Under the pieces are notes generated by a model that was given only the letters and a program-made list of their open reading frames with translations, was not told where the DNA came from and ran no database searches. Made by a program: the position numbers and the translations under genes. From positions 3,337,501 through 3,401,500 of the forward strand of contig NZ_CALSBP010000002.1 in NCBI RefSeq assembly GCF_943373825.1: 64,000 bases of DNA, written 5' to 3'. The DNA comes from Aquimarina spinulae. GTDB taxonomy: Bacteria; Bacteroidota; Bacteroidia; Flavobacteriales; Flavobacteriaceae. Shown in pieces: positions 16,767 to 26,841 of this stretch (position 1 is the first letter of the stretch; each line of letters opens with the position of its first letter).

Positions 16767-17744
16767 ATGAGCGCCGTAGAACCTATTTTGCAAGAAAACA
16801 AAGATCGATTCGTAATTTTTCCTATCCAACACCACGATATTTGGGAATGGTATAAGAAATCCGAGGCTAGTTTTTGGACAGCAGAAGAGATCGATTTGCA
16901 TCAGGATATTACGGATTGGGCAACCAAACTTACTGAGGACGAACAATATTTTATCAAACATATTTTAGCATTTTTTGCTGCATCTGATGGTATTGTTAAT
17001 GAAAATCTTGCAGAAAATTTTATAAACGAAGTACAGTATAGTGAGGCAAAATTTTTCTATGGTTTCCAGATCATGATGGAAAACATTCATTCAGAAACAT
17101 ACTCTTTATTGATCGATACTTATGTAAAGGATGAGAAAGAAAAGGATGTACTGTTTAATGCATTAGAGAATTTTCCTGCAATTAAGAAAAAAGCAGACTG
17201 GGCATTACAATGGATAGAATCTGATTCTTTTGCAGAACGTTTAATTGCCTTTGCTGCGGTAGAAGGGATCTTCTTTTCAGGAGCGTTCTGCTCTATATTC
17301 TGGTTAAAAAAGCGTGGATTAATGCCAGGACTTACATTTTCTAATGAACTAATTTCAAGAGATGAAGGAGTACATTGCGATTTTGCAGTTCATCTTCATA
17401 ACAAACATTTGATAAATAAAGTGCCAAAAGATAGAATTAGAAAAATCCTGATAGACGCATTAGATATAGAGAGAGAATTTATAACAGAATCTCTTCCGGT
17501 AAGTTTGATAGGTATGAACTCTAAGTTAATGACTCAATATCTAGAATTTGTTACCGATAGATTATTGGTAGAATTAGGATGTGAAAAAGAATACGAAACA
17601 GCAAATCCATTTGATTTTATGGATATGATTTCTTTACAAGGAAAAACTAATTTCTTTGAGAAAAGAGTTTCAGAATATCAAAAAGCTGGAGTGCTTAATA
17701 AAGATACCGAAGACAATAAAATAAGTTTTGATGCAGATTTTTAA
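16767..17744 (+). CDS. nrdB: Ribonucleoside-diphosphate reductase, beta subunit (class Ia)
   Basis: A 325-aa protein that makes the tyrosyl radical needed by NrdA. Di-iron ligands are visible: Asp74, Glu105 and His108, with radical Tyr112 in the same spacing as E. coli (E-x2-H-x3-Y in ENIHSETY). Later come the [12 protein letters not shown]lu and the RDEGVHCDF Glu and His. The C-terminal tail KISFDADF is the usual docking peptide for NrdA. It precedes nrdA by 358 bases in the same direction. Confidence 0.97.
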   Translation: MSAVEPILQENKDRFVIFPIQHHDIWEWYKKSEASFWTAEEIDLHQDITDWATKLTEDEQYFIKHILAFFAASDGIVNENLAENFINEVQYSEAKFFYGFQIMMENIHSETYSLLIDTYVKDEKEKDVLFNALENFPAIKKKADWALQWIESDSFAERLIAFAAVEGIFFSGAFCSIFWLKKRGLMPGLTFSNELISRDEGVHCDFAVHLHNKHLINKVPKDRIRKILIDALDIEREFITESLPVSLIGMNSKLMTQYLEFVTDRLLVELGCEKEYETANPFDFMDMISLQGKTNFFEKRVSEYQKAGVLNKDTEDNKISFDADF

Positions 17745-18102
17745 TCGAAAAGAATATTAAATTTCTTACGATTATTATTCCAACAAGAGTTGGATCCAAA
17801 ATGCTTAACAATAAAGATATATTCATTCTGAGCTAGTCAAAAACATTTCTTCTGTTTAATTCAGATTAGCTCAGTTTGATAAAGCTTTATCAAAAGCCAC
17901 ACAAAAAAACAAAAGGGACGAAAGTCATATTATTATTTTTTATCTATAGAATTACTCTGATTTTTGGATGTAGAGATTTCTTTTTAGTATCCAATTTCAA
18001 GGAGATGAAATATAATTTTTTGACCTTCAAAGTATAAAATTAGTAACACGAATTATCATCAACTTCTTCATTAAGAAGAAAATTTAAAAACCAAAAAAAA
18101 GT
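17745..18102 (+). other. nrdB-nrdA spacer with structured elements, 358 bases
   Basis: Too long for a simple operon gap and without a gene. It contains a small hairpin CCAAC-AAGA-GTTGG (17780-17793), a long-loop inverted repeat CTGAGCTA / TAGCTCAG (17828-17874) and directly after it a perfect 20-base palindrome (17875-17894). The rest is AT-rich. It probably contains a second promoter or a processing/attenuation site for nrdA. Confidence 0.5.
17875..17894. promoter_or_regulatory. Perfect 20-base palindrome in the nrdA leader
   Basis: TTTGATAAAGCTTTATCAAA equals its own reverse complement and abuts an eight-base inverted repeat. A site for a dimeric repressor is likely. It does not match the NrdR box consensus or the Fnr spacing, so the regulator is unknown. 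Confidence 0.45.
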
Positions 18103-20565
18103 ATGTATGTAGTAAAAAGAGATGGGCGTAAAGAACCAATTATGTTTGACAAGATTACCGCGAGGGTAAGAAAGTTATGTTATGGACTTAATCCACTAGT
18201 TGATCCTGTAAAGGTAGCAATGAGAGTGATAGAAGGGTTGTATGATGGAGTAACAACTAGTGAGTTGGATAATTTGGCTGCAGAAATAGCAGCAACAATG
18301 ACTATAACACACCCTGATTATGCGAAGCTTGCCGCTCGTATCTCTGTTTCTAATCTACATAAAAATACAAAGAAAACTTTTTCTGAAGTAATTACAGATC
18401 TTTATGAGTATGTAAATCCAAGAACAGGAAAAGAAGCACCGCTGATAGCAGATGATGTATATGATGTAATTGTAGCTAATAAAGAGAAGTTAGATTCTAC
18501 AATTATTTATAATCGTGATTTTGGTTATGATTATTTTGGTTTTAAAACACTAGAGCGTTCTTACTTATTAAAAATTAATGGTAAGATTGCAGAGCGACCA
18601 CAACATATGCTTATGAGAGTTTCTATAGGAATCCACCTTAATGATTTAGATGCAGCCATAGAGACTTATGAATTAATGTCTAAAAAGTATTTTACACACG
18701 CTACACCTACATTATTTAATTCGGGAACTCCAAAACCACAGATGTCATCTTGTTTTTTGTTAACAATGAAAGATGATAGTATTGATGGGATTTATGATAC
18801 ACTAAAACAAACGGCTAAGATTTCACAGTCGGCTGGAGGAATAGGATTATCTATTCATAATGTACGTGCTACAGGATCTTATATTGCAGGAACCAATGGT
18901 ACTTCTAATGGTATCGTACCCATGCTTAGAGTATATAACGATACTGCCCGCTATGTTGACCAAGGAGGAGGAAAACGAAAAGGATCGTTTGCAATATATG
19001 TAGAGCCATGGCATGCTGATATTTTTGATTTCCTGGATCTTAAAAAGAATCACGGTAAAGAAGAAATGCGTGCACGAGATTTGTTCTACGCTATGTGGGT
19101 GCCAGATTTGTTTATGAAACGAGTACAGGATGATGCAGAATGGACATTAATGTGCCCTAACGAATGCCCAGGTTTATTTGATATACATAGTGATGAGTTT
19201 GAAAAAGAATATTTAAAATTTGAAGCAGCAGGTAAAGGACGTAGAACGATTAAAGCACGTGAGCTTTGGGAAAAAATATTAGAATCTCAAATCGAAACCG
19301 GTACACCTTATATGTTGTATAAAGATGCTGCAAATCGCAAATCTAATCAGCAAAATCTGGGAACCATACGATCATCTAATTTGTGTACAGAGATATTAGA
19401 ATATACTAGCCCAGACGAGGTAGCGGTATGTAACCTGGCATCTATTGCATTACCAATGTTTGTGAAAAACGGAGAGTTTGATCATAAAGAACTCTTTAAG
19501 ATTACAAAACGGGTGACTAAGAATCTGAACAGAGTAATTGATCGTAATTACTACCCGGTAAAAGAAGCAGAAAATTCTAATATACGTCATCGTCCTATTG
19601 GACTAGGAGTACAAGGGTTAGCAGATGCATTTATCCAATTGCGCTTACCATTCACTAGTGATGAAGCTAAGAAATTAAATCAGGAGATTTTTGAAACACT
19701 GTATTTTGCCGCAGTAACAGCATCGATGGAAGAAGCAAAAGCAGATGGGCCATATCAAACTTATGAAGGTTCTCCAATATCTAAAGGAGATTTTCAATAC
19801 AACCTATGGGGAATAAAAGATGAAGAATTAAGTGGTCGTTGGGACTGGGCAAAACTTCGTAAGCAAGTACTTAAAAACGGAGTACGTAACTCATTATTGG
19901 TTGCACCAATGCCTACAGCATCTACTTCTCAGATTTTAGGAAACAATGAAGCATTCGAACCCTACACAAGTAACATCTATACCAGACGTGTATTATCTGG
20001 AGAATTTATTGTCGTAAATAAACACTTATTAGAAGATCTGGTAAGATTAGGGTTATGGAATGACGAGCTTAAGGATGCTATCATGCGTGCAAATGGATCA
20101 ATACAAAATATAGATATCATTCCGCAAGATCTAAAAGAGCTGTATAAAACTGTTTGGGAAATGAGTATGAAAGATATTATAGATATGTCTCGTCATAGAG
20201 GATATTTTATCGATCAGTCTCAATCTTTAAACTTGTTCTTAGAAGGAGCTACTATGGCCAAATTAACTTCAATGCATTTTTATGCATGGAAAAGCGGATT
20301 AAAAACAGGTATGTATTACCTAAGAACAAAATCTGCGGTAGATGCAATTAAGTTTACGCTTAAAAAGGAAACTAAAGAAGAGCCTAAACCAGAGCAAGTA
20401 GCCGTAGCTGCAGCACAAGTAATGGAAGCGCAAGCAACCAAAACAGAACCAAAACAAGAAGCTGTTGCACCAGAAGGAACAGCTCTTACTCCAGAAGAAC
20501 TTCGTGCAATCATTGCACAATCTAAAGAAGGCGAAGGAGACGATTGTTTAATGTGTGGGTCATAG
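18103..20565 (+). CDS. nrdA: Ribonucleoside-diphosphate reductase, alpha subunit (class Ia)
   Basis: An 820-aa catalytic subunit that reduces ribonucleoside diphosphates. An ATP-cone (about 1-90, [20 protein letters not shown]) gives allosteric control. The active-site region has SSCFLL, the NLCTEI segment with the thiyl and Glu residues, and the [18 protein letters not shown] loop. The C-terminal CLMCGS carries the redox pair that reloads the active site. Before it lies a flexible linker of about 80 residues rich in Ala, Glu, Pro and Lys, longer than in E. coli. A strong terminator follows the stop codon. Confidence 0.97.
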   Translation: MYVVKRDGRKEPIMFDKITARVRKLCYGLNPLVDPVKVAMRVIEGLYDGVTTSELDNLAAEIAATMTITHPDYAKLAARISVSNLHKNTKKTFSEVITDLYEYVNPRTGKEAPLIADDVYDVIVANKEKLDSTIIYNRDFGYDYFGFKTLERSYLLKINGKIAERPQHMLMRVSIGIHLNDLDAAIETYELMSKKYFTHATPTLFNSGTPKPQMSSCFLLTMKDDSIDGIYDTLKQTAKISQSAGGIGLSIHNVRATGSYIAGTNGTSNGIVPMLRVYNDTARYVDQGGGKRKGSFAIYVEPWHADIFDFLDLKKNHGKEEMRARDLFYAMWVPDLFMKRVQDDAEWTLMCPNECPGLFDIHSDEFEKEYLKFEAAGKGRRTIKARELWEKILESQIETGTPYMLYKDAANRKSNQQNLGTIRSSNLCTEILEYTSPDEVAVCNLASIALPMFVKNGEFDHKELFKITKRVTKNLNRVIDRNYYPVKEAENSNIRHRPIGLGVQGLADAFIQLRLPFTSDEAKKLNQEIFETLYFAAVTASMEEAKADGPYQTYEGSPISKGDFQYNLWGIKDEELSGRWDWAKLRKQVLKNGVRNSLLVAPMPTASTSQILGNNEAFEPYTSNIYTRRVLSGEFIVVNKHLLEDLVRLGLWNDELKDAIMRANGSIQNIDIIPQDLKELYKTVWEMSMKDIIDMSRHRGYFIDQSQSLNLFLEGATMAKLTSMHFYAWKSGLKTGMYYLRTKSAVDAIKFTLKKETKEEPKPEQVAVAAAQVMEAQATKTEPKQEAVAPEGTALTPEELRAIIAQSKEGEGDDCLMCGS

Positions 20566-20584
20566 ACCTAGATTTATATAGGGC

Positions 20585-20617
20585 AAAAGGGAAGTTTTCT
20601 TAGGATGCTTCCCTTTT
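20585..20617 (+). terminator. Rho-independent terminator after nrdA
   Basis: Ten-base stem AAAAGGGAAG / CTTCCCTTTT with a 13-base loop and a T-run. An in-frame ATG at 20605 for the next gene lies inside it, so the true start of that gene is downstream. Confidence 0.8.
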
Positions 20618-20643
20618 TTGTATATTCGAATTTTCTTAGAAAT

Positions 20644-21990
20644 ATGATGAATTGGGAACAACTCCTGTCCTTAAAACGACAAGGAGATAGAAATAAAAGA
20701 TTACGTAAAGAGCAAGACGAAACCCGATTAGGTTTTGAAGTCGATTATGATCGTATTATCTTCTCATCGGCCTTTAGAAGTTTACAGGATAAAACACAGG
20801 TTATTCCGTTATCCAAAACCAGCTTTGTGCATACACGATTAACACATAGTCTAGAAGTATCTGTAGTGGGACGTTCTTTAGGTAGAGTAGTAGGTAAGAA
20901 AATCTTAGAGAAACATCCGCATCTTGCTGCTGTTCATGGATATCAGTTTAATGATTTTGGTGCTATCGTTGCTGCTGCTGCATTAGCACATGATATTGGT
21001 AATCCACCCTTTGGGCATTCTGGAGAGAAGGCTATAGGAGAATACTTCAAAACAGGAAGCGGTAACCGATATAAAGATCAACTTACTCCCAAACAGTATC
21101 AGGATCTGATTGATTTTGAGGGGAATGCTAATGGGTTTAAAATTCTTACAGAATCCCGTGAAGGGATAGAAGGAGGTCTTAGATTATCCTATGCAACACT
21201 GGGAGCGTTTATGAAATACCCTAAAGAGTCGCTACCTAAAAAACCAACGACACATATTGCTCATAAAAAATTCGGATATTTTCAGAACGATACTTCTTTT
21301 TTTAAAGAGGTAGCAGAAGAAGTGGGGTTATTGCAATATAAGATAGGTGATGAGGTTACTTATAGTCGTCACCCATTAACTTTTTTGGTAGAGGCAGCAG
21401 ATGATATTTGTTATACTATTATCGATTTTGAAGATGGTATTAACCTGGGATTGATAGAAGAAGAATATGCTTTAGAATACTTGATCAAATTGGTAAAAGA
21501 TACTATCAATACTTCAAAATATAATAAACTCACTACTACAGCAGATCGATTAAGTTATCTTAGAGCACTAGCTATTAATACTTTGATAGGAGAAGCAGCA
21601 AGTGTTTTTATCGAACATGAAGAGGCTATATTATCAGGGACTTTTGATATGGCATTAATAGACAAAAGTAAATACGAAGCTCAAATCGATGACATTATAA
21701 AAATAAGCATTGCCAAGATTTATCAAAGTCAGGAAGTAACAGAAAAGGAGATTGCAGGATATGAGATTCTTGCTACGCTTTTAGATCGCTATTGTGTGGC
21801 GACAGATAACTTTAATAAAGGAGAGAGTTCTAATTATGATAAGTTAATCTTGAGAGCCGAAGGGATTCATTTTGACTATACAAATGCAGATCTCTATACT
21901 CGTCTTATTGGGATAAGTAACTATGTGGCGAGTCTCACCGATGGTAATGCGTTGTTGAAATTTCAGAAAATAAAAGGATTACAGATATAA
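20644..21990 (+). CDS. dgt: dNTP triphosphohydrolase (dGTPase family)
   Basis: An HD-domain enzyme of about 448 aa that cleaves dNTPs to deoxynucleosides and triphosphate. The N-terminal RTRL-like segment is SAFRSLQDKTQV, the HD site is THSLEV followed by LAHDIGNPPFGHSGE, and the later EAADDICYTIID segment holds the second Asp. The start is placed at 20644 (MMNWEQLL; 20647 is equally possible), because the longer reading frame would begin inside the nrdA terminator. Its place beside nrdBA makes a small dNTP-balance cluster. Confidence 0.9.
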   Translation: MMNWEQLLSLKRQGDRNKRLRKEQDETRLGFEVDYDRIIFSSAFRSLQDKTQVIPLSKTSFVHTRLTHSLEVSVVGRSLGRVVGKKILEKHPHLAAVHGYQFNDFGAIVAAAALAHDIGNPPFGHSGEKAIGEYFKTGSGNRYKDQLTPKQYQDLIDFEGNANGFKILTESREGIEGGLRLSYATLGAFMKYPKESLPKKPTTHIAHKKFGYFQNDTSFFKEVAEEVGLLQYKIGDEVTYSRHPLTFLVEAADDICYTIIDFEDGINLGLIEEEYALEYLIKLVKDTINTSKYNKLTTTADRLSYLRALAINTLIGEAASVFIEHEEAILSGTFDMALIDKSKYEAQIDDIIKISIAKIYQSQEVTEKEIAGYEILATLLDRYCVATDNFNKGESSNYDKLILRAEGIHFDYTNADLYTRLIGISNYVASLTDGNALLKFQKIKGLQI

Positions 21991-22025
21991 AAAACCTATC
22001 TGTTTTTAATGTAGATAGGTTTTTT
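21989..22025. terminator. Bidirectional terminator between dgt and lipocalin gene
   Basis: A 13-base perfect stem AAAAAACCTATCT / AGATAGGTTTTTT with an 11-base loop and T/A-rich sides in both directions. It serves the convergent genes on each side. Confidence 0.8.
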
Positions 22026-22052
22026 AAAGAGTATCAATAAAAAAATAACCTT

Positions 22053-22472
22053 TTATTTCTTTTTATAAATATAGGTCAGCAAAATTCCTTCGTCATTATA
22101 AATTAATGTAAGTTCGTTATTAGCGATACCAAATTTTGAAATATCTGTTATACTTTCTCCTTCATCAGTATATTGTAATGTCAATTGGTCACCAGATTCT
22201 GACCAGGATCCATTATATTCACCATCACTAACACAATTGCCGTTTGCTATAGCAAAAGTTTTTTCAATATATGTTTTGTTAGACTTAAACTCTATTGTTG
22301 ATGTTTTTTCGCAGTCACTTAGTGTGTTTTCAGGTAAATTACTTTGCTGTTCATGAATTAATTCCCAAGTACCAATTAAATCAGACGTTTCTTCATTAGA
22401 AGTGTCATCATCTTTTGAGCAGGAAATAAAAGTTGTTACTATAAGTAGGATAAATAAAATTAGTTTTTTCAT
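22053..22472 (-). CDS. Lipocalin-like lipoprotein, copy 1
   Basis: A 139-aa lipoprotein (lipobox FISC, Cys18) with the surface-export type sequence SKDDD after the lipidated Cys. The body begins DLIGTWELIHEQQ and continues with SDCEKTSTIEFKSNKTY and GSWSESGDQLTL, the pattern of small lipocalin-like beta barrels common in Flavobacteriaceae. Ligand unknown. It is a paralogue of the next gene upstream, 50 bases away in the same direction. Confidence 0.75.
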   Translation of the reverse strand: MKKLILFILLIVTTFISCSKDDDTSNEETSDLIGTWELIHEQQSNLPENTLSDCEKTSTIEFKSNKTYIEKTFAIANGNCVSDGEYNGSWSESGDQLTLQYTDEGESITDISKFGIANNELTLIYNDEGILLTYIYKKK

Positions 22473-22522
22473 GATAATAATGGTGTTAAGGATAAAATTT
22501 CAAGAAAACATTTATATAAATA

Positions 22523-22990
22523 CTATTTCATTCGAGTGAAAGTCCAGACTTCTTTAAAAGGATCAACCGTGCCATCATCAAGAATATCTTCGTCTTCAAA
22601 TTCATATTTTAAAGTGGTTTCTGTAAGTTCTAAAATGGTATGATTAAAAGTAAGACGGATTGCATTACCTAGTTCGTCTAATGTTAGCGTTAGAATGTTT
22701 TCTGATAGTTCCCAGGTTCCCTTATCTAAATCGTCTGGCATACAACTTCCAACAAAACCTCCATAGATTTGTTCTTCATAGGTTCCATCTTCTTTTATGT
22801 GAATAGTACTGTTTAATTCGCAATCATCTGCGTCAAGAGTTATGCCGTCAACTATAATGCTGGTTACATCCCATTTTCCAACAATTAATTCTTTGTTTGA
22901 AGACGTTTCTTCATTAGATGCATCATCATCTTTATTGCAGGCTATAAAAATAGTGGCAAAGACAAGGATAAGCAGATTTAGTTTTTTCAT
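22523..22990 (-). CDS. Lipocalin-like lipoprotein, copy 2
   Basis: A 155-aa lipoprotein (lipobox FIAC, Cys18, then NKDDD). The order of elements (IVGKWDVTSI, DDCELNSTIHIKEDGTYEEQ, KGTWELSENILTLTLDE) mirrors copy 1, so the two arose by tandem duplication and later diverged. Both probably share a transcript starting above this gene and ending at 21989-22025. Function unknown. Confidence 0.75.
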   Translation of the reverse strand: MKKLNLLILVFATIFIACNKDDDASNEETSSNKELIVGKWDVTSIIVDGITLDADDCELNSTIHIKEDGTYEEQIYGGFVGSCMPDDLDKGTWELSENILTLTLDELGNAIRLTFNHTILELTETTLKYEFEDEDILDDGTVDPFKEVWTFTRMK

Positions 22991-23159
22991 TTCTATAATT
23001 TATAATTTTGGGCGCAAAAAAACTTAGAATTATAGAAATGATAAAATGAAAACGGGCTTTTGTGATGAATGCCCTAAAAATAGTGATGAATTCTAATTAC
23101 TTAATTTACTATCATATGTAGTATAATCAAAAAATCAAATTAAAAATAAGTGATACTGA

Positions 23160-24926
23160 TTAGATATATTCTTTTATCACGTTAAGAATCCCCAAGGTAG
23201 AAATACCACAAATTTCTTGTAATTCGTCTACAGTACCATGATGAATAAATTGATCAGGAATACCTAAAGTAATAATGTTGTTCTTAAAATGATGCTGATT
23301 GACAAAGTCGAGTATAGAACTCCCAAAACCACCCTTGATAACTCCGTCTTCAACAGTAATAATGGTGTTATAGTGCTGTACTATTTGTTTTAGTAGATCA
23401 ATATCTAAAGGTTTTATAAAACCAAAATGGTAATGGCCAATTTTTTCCTCTATAGTCTTAATGGCTTCGGTAACATTATGCGTAATAGTACCTGTAGAAA
23501 TCACTGCGATTTTAGAACCTTTTTTTAGGCTGGTTGCTTTACCAATTTCTAGTTTTTGCATAGGAACTTCCCAATCGATAATATGCCCTCTGCCTCTGGG
23601 GTAGCGTATCGCTATAGGATGATCCAATCCTAAAGAAGCGGTATAGAGCACATGTCTTAGCTCAATAGCATTCGCAGGAGCTGCAATGATCATATTTGGA
23701 ATACAATTAAGATAAGCAATATCAAAAACACCATGGTGTGTTGCGCCATCTGCACCAACAATACCGGCACGATCAATACAAAAAATCACAGGTAAGTTTT
23801 GTAAGGCTACATCGTGGATTACCTGATCATAAGCACGCTGTAAAAAAGTAGAATATATGGTGCAAAAAGGTACTAATCCTTGTGTTGCCATTCCGGCAGC
23901 AAGGGTAACCGCATGTTGCTCTGCAATACCGACATCAAAAGCCCGATCTGGCATTTCTTCCATCATGTATTTTAAAGAACTCCCCGTGGGCATTGCAGGT
24001 GTTATACCTATAATCTTCTTATTTTTTCTAGCTAGTTCAAGAATAGTAAATCCAAAAACATCCTGATATTTAGGTGGTAATCCTGTATTATCCTTTGAAA
24101 TTAAATCTCCGGTCGAAGCGTCAAATTTACCCGGAGCATGGTATTTTACCTGGTCTTCTTCAGCTTGTTTTAAACCTTTTCCTTTGGTGGTAATAATATG
24201 TAAAAGTTTTGGGCCTTTAGTAGTTTTTAGTTTTTCTAAAGTTTTGAGAAGCATAGGTAAGTCATGTCCGTCAATAGGGCCAAAGTAATTAAAATTCAAT
24301 GCTTCGATAATATTATTTTTTCTGGGTCTAACTCCGATCTTGGCTTTAGTAAGGTATTCTTTCAAAGCACCTACACTGGGGTCAATTCCGATAGCATTAT
24401 CATTAAGGATAACAAGCATATTGGTATCGGTTACTCCGGCATGATTAAGCCCTTCAAAGGCCATTCCGCTAGCAATAGAAGCATCACCAATGACTGCAAC
24501 ATGTTGCTTTGTGATATCTCCTTTTAATTTAGATGCAATTGCCATACCTAATACAGCCGAAATAGAAGTAGAAGAATGCCCAACTCCAAAAGTATCATAA
24601 TCACTTTCACTACGTTTAGGAAACCCACTTATACCATCCAACTGCCGATTGGTATGAAATATATCTTTTCTTCCTGTAAGGATTTTATGAGGATAAGCCT
24701 GATGTCCCACATCCCAAACAAGGAGATCATTAGGGGTGTCAAAAATATAATGCAGAGCAATAGTAAGCTCTATCACTCCTAAACTTGCTCCGAGATGACC
24801 TTCTTTGGCAGCAACAATATTGATCACAAAATCCCGAAGTTCTCTGGCTAGCTTTGGTAACTGATCATGAGATAGTTTTCTTAGATCGGATGGATATTTG
24901 ATATTAGATAAAAGTGATTGTTGCAT
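23160..24926 (-). CDS. dxs: 1-deoxy-D-xylulose-5-phosphate synthase
   Basis: A 588-aa thiamine diphosphate enzyme that joins pyruvate and glyceraldehyde 3-phosphate in the first step of the MEP isoprenoid pathway. Visible motifs are EGHLGASLGVIELTIALHY (substrate His), WDVGHQAYPHKILTGR, the ThDP site GDASIASGMAFEGLNHAG ending at LNDNAIGID, and DVGIAEQHAVTLAAGMA with the catalytic Glu. It is about 30 residues shorter than the E. coli enzyme. A -7 box lies only four bases before the ATG. Confidence 0.96.
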   Translation of the reverse strand: MQQSLLSNIKYPSDLRKLSHDQLPKLARELRDFVINIVAAKEGHLGASLGVIELTIALHYIFDTPNDLLVWDVGHQAYPHKILTGRKDIFHTNRQLDGISGFPKRSESDYDTFGVGHSSTSISAVLGMAIASKLKGDITKQHVAVIGDASIASGMAFEGLNHAGVTDTNMLVILNDNAIGIDPSVGALKEYLTKAKIGVRPRKNNIIEALNFNYFGPIDGHDLPMLLKTLEKLKTTKGPKLLHIITTKGKGLKQAEEDQVKYHAPGKFDASTGDLISKDNTGLPPKYQDVFGFTILELARKNKKIIGITPAMPTGSSLKYMMEEMPDRAFDVGIAEQHAVTLAAGMATQGLVPFCTIYSTFLQRAYDQVIHDVALQNLPVIFCIDRAGIVGADGATHHGVFDIAYLNCIPNMIIAAPANAIELRHVLYTASLGLDHPIAIRYPRGRGHIIDWEVPMQKLEIGKATSLKKGSKIAVISTGTITHNVTEAIKTIEEKIGHYHFGFIKPLDIDLLKQIVQHYNTIITVEDGVIKGGFGSSILDFVNQHHFKNNIITLGIPDQFIHHGTVDELQEICGISTLGILNVIKEYI

Positions 24927-24930
24927 AGCA

Positions 24931-24938
24931 CAAAAGTA
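24931..24938 (-). promoter_or_regulatory. -7 promoter box of dxs
   Basis: Reads TACTTTTG on the minus strand, a perfect TAnnTTTG, and ends four bases before the dxs ATG. Transcription would start at or within a few bases of the ATG, giving a leaderless or nearly leaderless mRNA. Confidence 0.5.
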
Positions 24939-25204
24939 CTATTTTGTAATGGTTCTTTATATACTTTTTATTAGCGATAGCATGTTTTAAAGCCCTATTT
25001 TCTATAAATAAATATTTTAAGAACCATGACCTTCCTTCGAATAATTCCAATATTTCGATATTGTTATGATTTTCTGTTCATATTTTTTAAACATGTCCAA
25101 AGATACAGGCAATAATTACACAAGGTTTTTAACATTATATTTATTTTTTTTAACAAAAAAAAGATTGGTTAATTAGTGCTTTTAAGGTTCTTTGTTCTAA
25201 ATAT

Positions 25205-25290
25205 ATACTGAAGTGATTTATTTTTTTGCAATTCGCTATAAAAATTACTGTTCTTCATTAGGATTGAAAATTTTTAAACCACTTCAGTAT
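25205..25290. repeat. 11-base inverted pair upstream of the DUF1028 gene
   Basis: ATACTGAAGTG at 25205-25215 and its exact reverse complement at 25280-25290, 64 bases apart. If both lie in the 5' leader they could pair as a long-range stem just before the start codon (25317); otherwise they may be two sites for one regulator in opposite orientation. Confidence 0.45.
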
Positions 25291-25316
25291 TAATTTCTTA
25301 AAACCATAACCAAATT

Positions 25317-26639
25317 ATGAAACCTATACTAAGATTATTATTCCTTTTTTGTATTGCCTTATTTATAAATTTAAAGGTGCATGCGCAGCACACCTTTTCG
25401 ATCGTTGCTGTTGACCCTGTCACTGGAGAAATAGGAAGTGCTGGGGCAACTTGTATAAAAGCAGAAGATGGGGCTAGAGATGTAAGTGTCATTGTTTTGG
25501 GTGTTGGAGCTATCAACACACAAGCGTTTTGGCTTCCTGTGAATCAGAAACGTGCTACTGCGCGTATGGAAGCTGGCGATTCTCCAAAACAAATAACCAA
25601 ATGGCTTTCTGAAAATGGAGATTACCCTGACTATACTCAATATGCCATCGTAGATTTAAACAATGGACAGTCTAGAAGTGCTGCTTTTTCAGGAAAAAAA
25701 ATAGATGAAAAATGGATGCACATTACAGGGACTAATTATGCAATAGCAGGAAATACTCTAATCTCTCAAGATGTTATTAAAGACATGGAAAAAGCCTTTT
25801 TAAGAACTAGAGGTAGCCTAGCAGATAAACTAATGGCTGCTTTGCAAGGAGCAAAAAGACCGGGGGCTGATTCTCGTTGCTTAAGTGATGGAATCAGCTC
25901 TGGGTCTGCCTACCTGAGAGTTGCTGATCCTGCCGATACAGATAATTCTTATGGGAAACTATCCTTAGATCTTAATGTTTGGATCACAACTGATATTTTT
26001 GAGCCTATAGATGCATTACAAGAAGCTTATGATAATGGCAAAAATTGTAAAGAAGTGCAATTAGCCATAAAAACTGACCAATATCCAGAAGAAACTCGTT
26101 GGCAAATTAAGGATCAGGACAATAAGATTGTAGCTTCTGGAGGGCCCTATAATGGATCTGTAGAGATTACAGAATGTCTTAAAGAAGGAAGGTATACATT
26201 TACTATTAAAGATAGCCATGGTGATGGGATTTGTTGTCAGTATGGTAGAGGCCATTACAAACTAAGTTCTGGAGGTAAGATTTTAGCCTCTGGAGGTAGC
26301 TTTAATCATATAGAAGCTACTACCTTTATCTTAGAGAGCACCACAAAAAACAACAATTTATCCTTGCAAATGTCTGAGTTAAAACCCCAAGTCCCTATTG
26401 TTGAAATCTATCCTAATCCTGCAATAGATGTTGTAACGATTAAAACTCATAATACCACCATTACGTCTTATGAAATACAAGATATTTTTGGAAAAAGAAT
26501 TACTAAAAGAGGGTCGTCATCTTTTTCTCCAAATAATATCATCTATCTAGATGTTATTGATTATGTATCTGGCGTCTATTTTATTACAACGTATAATGGT
26601 ACGCAAAAGTTGGGCACACAAAGGTTGATTGTCAACTAA
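25317..26639 (+). CDS. Secreted DUF1028 (Ntn-hydrolase-like) protein with T9SS sorting domain
   Basis: A 440-aa exported protein. Signal peptide about 1-24 (ends VHAQ). DUF1028 domain about 25-240 begins HTFSIVAVDPVTGEIGSAGA, with QAFWLPVNQKRATARMEAGD and the later SGSAYLRVADP. Residues about 250-335 form a beta domain with DGICCQYGRGHYKLSSGG as in some secreted peptidases. The end (about 358-440) is a type A T9SS sorting domain: VEIYPNPAIDVVTIKT, then the strands to GTQRLIVN. DUF1028 proteins have the Ntn-hydrolase fold but no proven reaction. The protein should be released or surface-bound through T9SS. Confidence 0.85.
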   Translation: MKPILRLLFLFCIALFINLKVHAQHTFSIVAVDPVTGEIGSAGATCIKAEDGARDVSVIVLGVGAINTQAFWLPVNQKRATARMEAGDSPKQITKWLSENGDYPDYTQYAIVDLNNGQSRSAAFSGKKIDEKWMHITGTNYAIAGNTLISQDVIKDMEKAFLRTRGSLADKLMAALQGAKRPGADSRCLSDGISSGSAYLRVADPADTDNSYGKLSLDLNVWITTDIFEPIDALQEAYDNGKNCKEVQLAIKTDQYPEETRWQIKDQDNKIVASGGPYNGSVEITECLKEGRYTFTIKDSHGDGICCQYGRGHYKLSSGGKILASGGSFNHIEATTFILESTTKNNNLSLQMSELKPQVPIVEIYPNPAIDVVTIKTHNTTITSYEIQDIFGKRITKRGSSSFSPNNIIYLDVIDYVSGVYFITTYNGTQKLGTQRLIVN

Positions 26640-26811
26640 CACTATTTGTTTTAGGTGAAATAGATTAAAAGAGGCTAAGTGTATTCAAAACTAATGTTTT
26701 TACAGATATTTCTTATTTGATAACCTTTAAGTTTTTAAATAGGAAATAAACTTTTTCAGTTAAATGCTTCGAGGATTATTTACTAGGAATCGGATTTCTT
26801 ACCAATTTGTT

Positions 26812-26819
26812 TAAATTTG
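26812..26819 (+). promoter_or_regulatory. -7 promoter box of tadA
   Basis: TAAATTTG matches TAnnTTTG and lies 22 bases before the tadA ATG. Confidence 0.5.
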
Positions 26820-26841
26820 TGTATAATCTTAAATTATAGTA

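Larger units (their letters stand above)
24927..25316. other. Divergent intergenic region, 390 bases
   Basis: Lies between dxs and the DUF1028 gene. It holds the dxs -7 box (24931-24938) and the inverted pair ATACTGAAGTG (25205-25215) / CACTTCAGTAT (25280-25290). The remainder is very AT-rich with no coding potential. Confidence 0.5.

Noticed and set aside
17745..18102. Cobalamin riboswitch in the nrd spacer
   Set aside because: No B12-box or conserved riboswitch core is visible, and the adjacent enzyme is class Ia, not B12-dependent.
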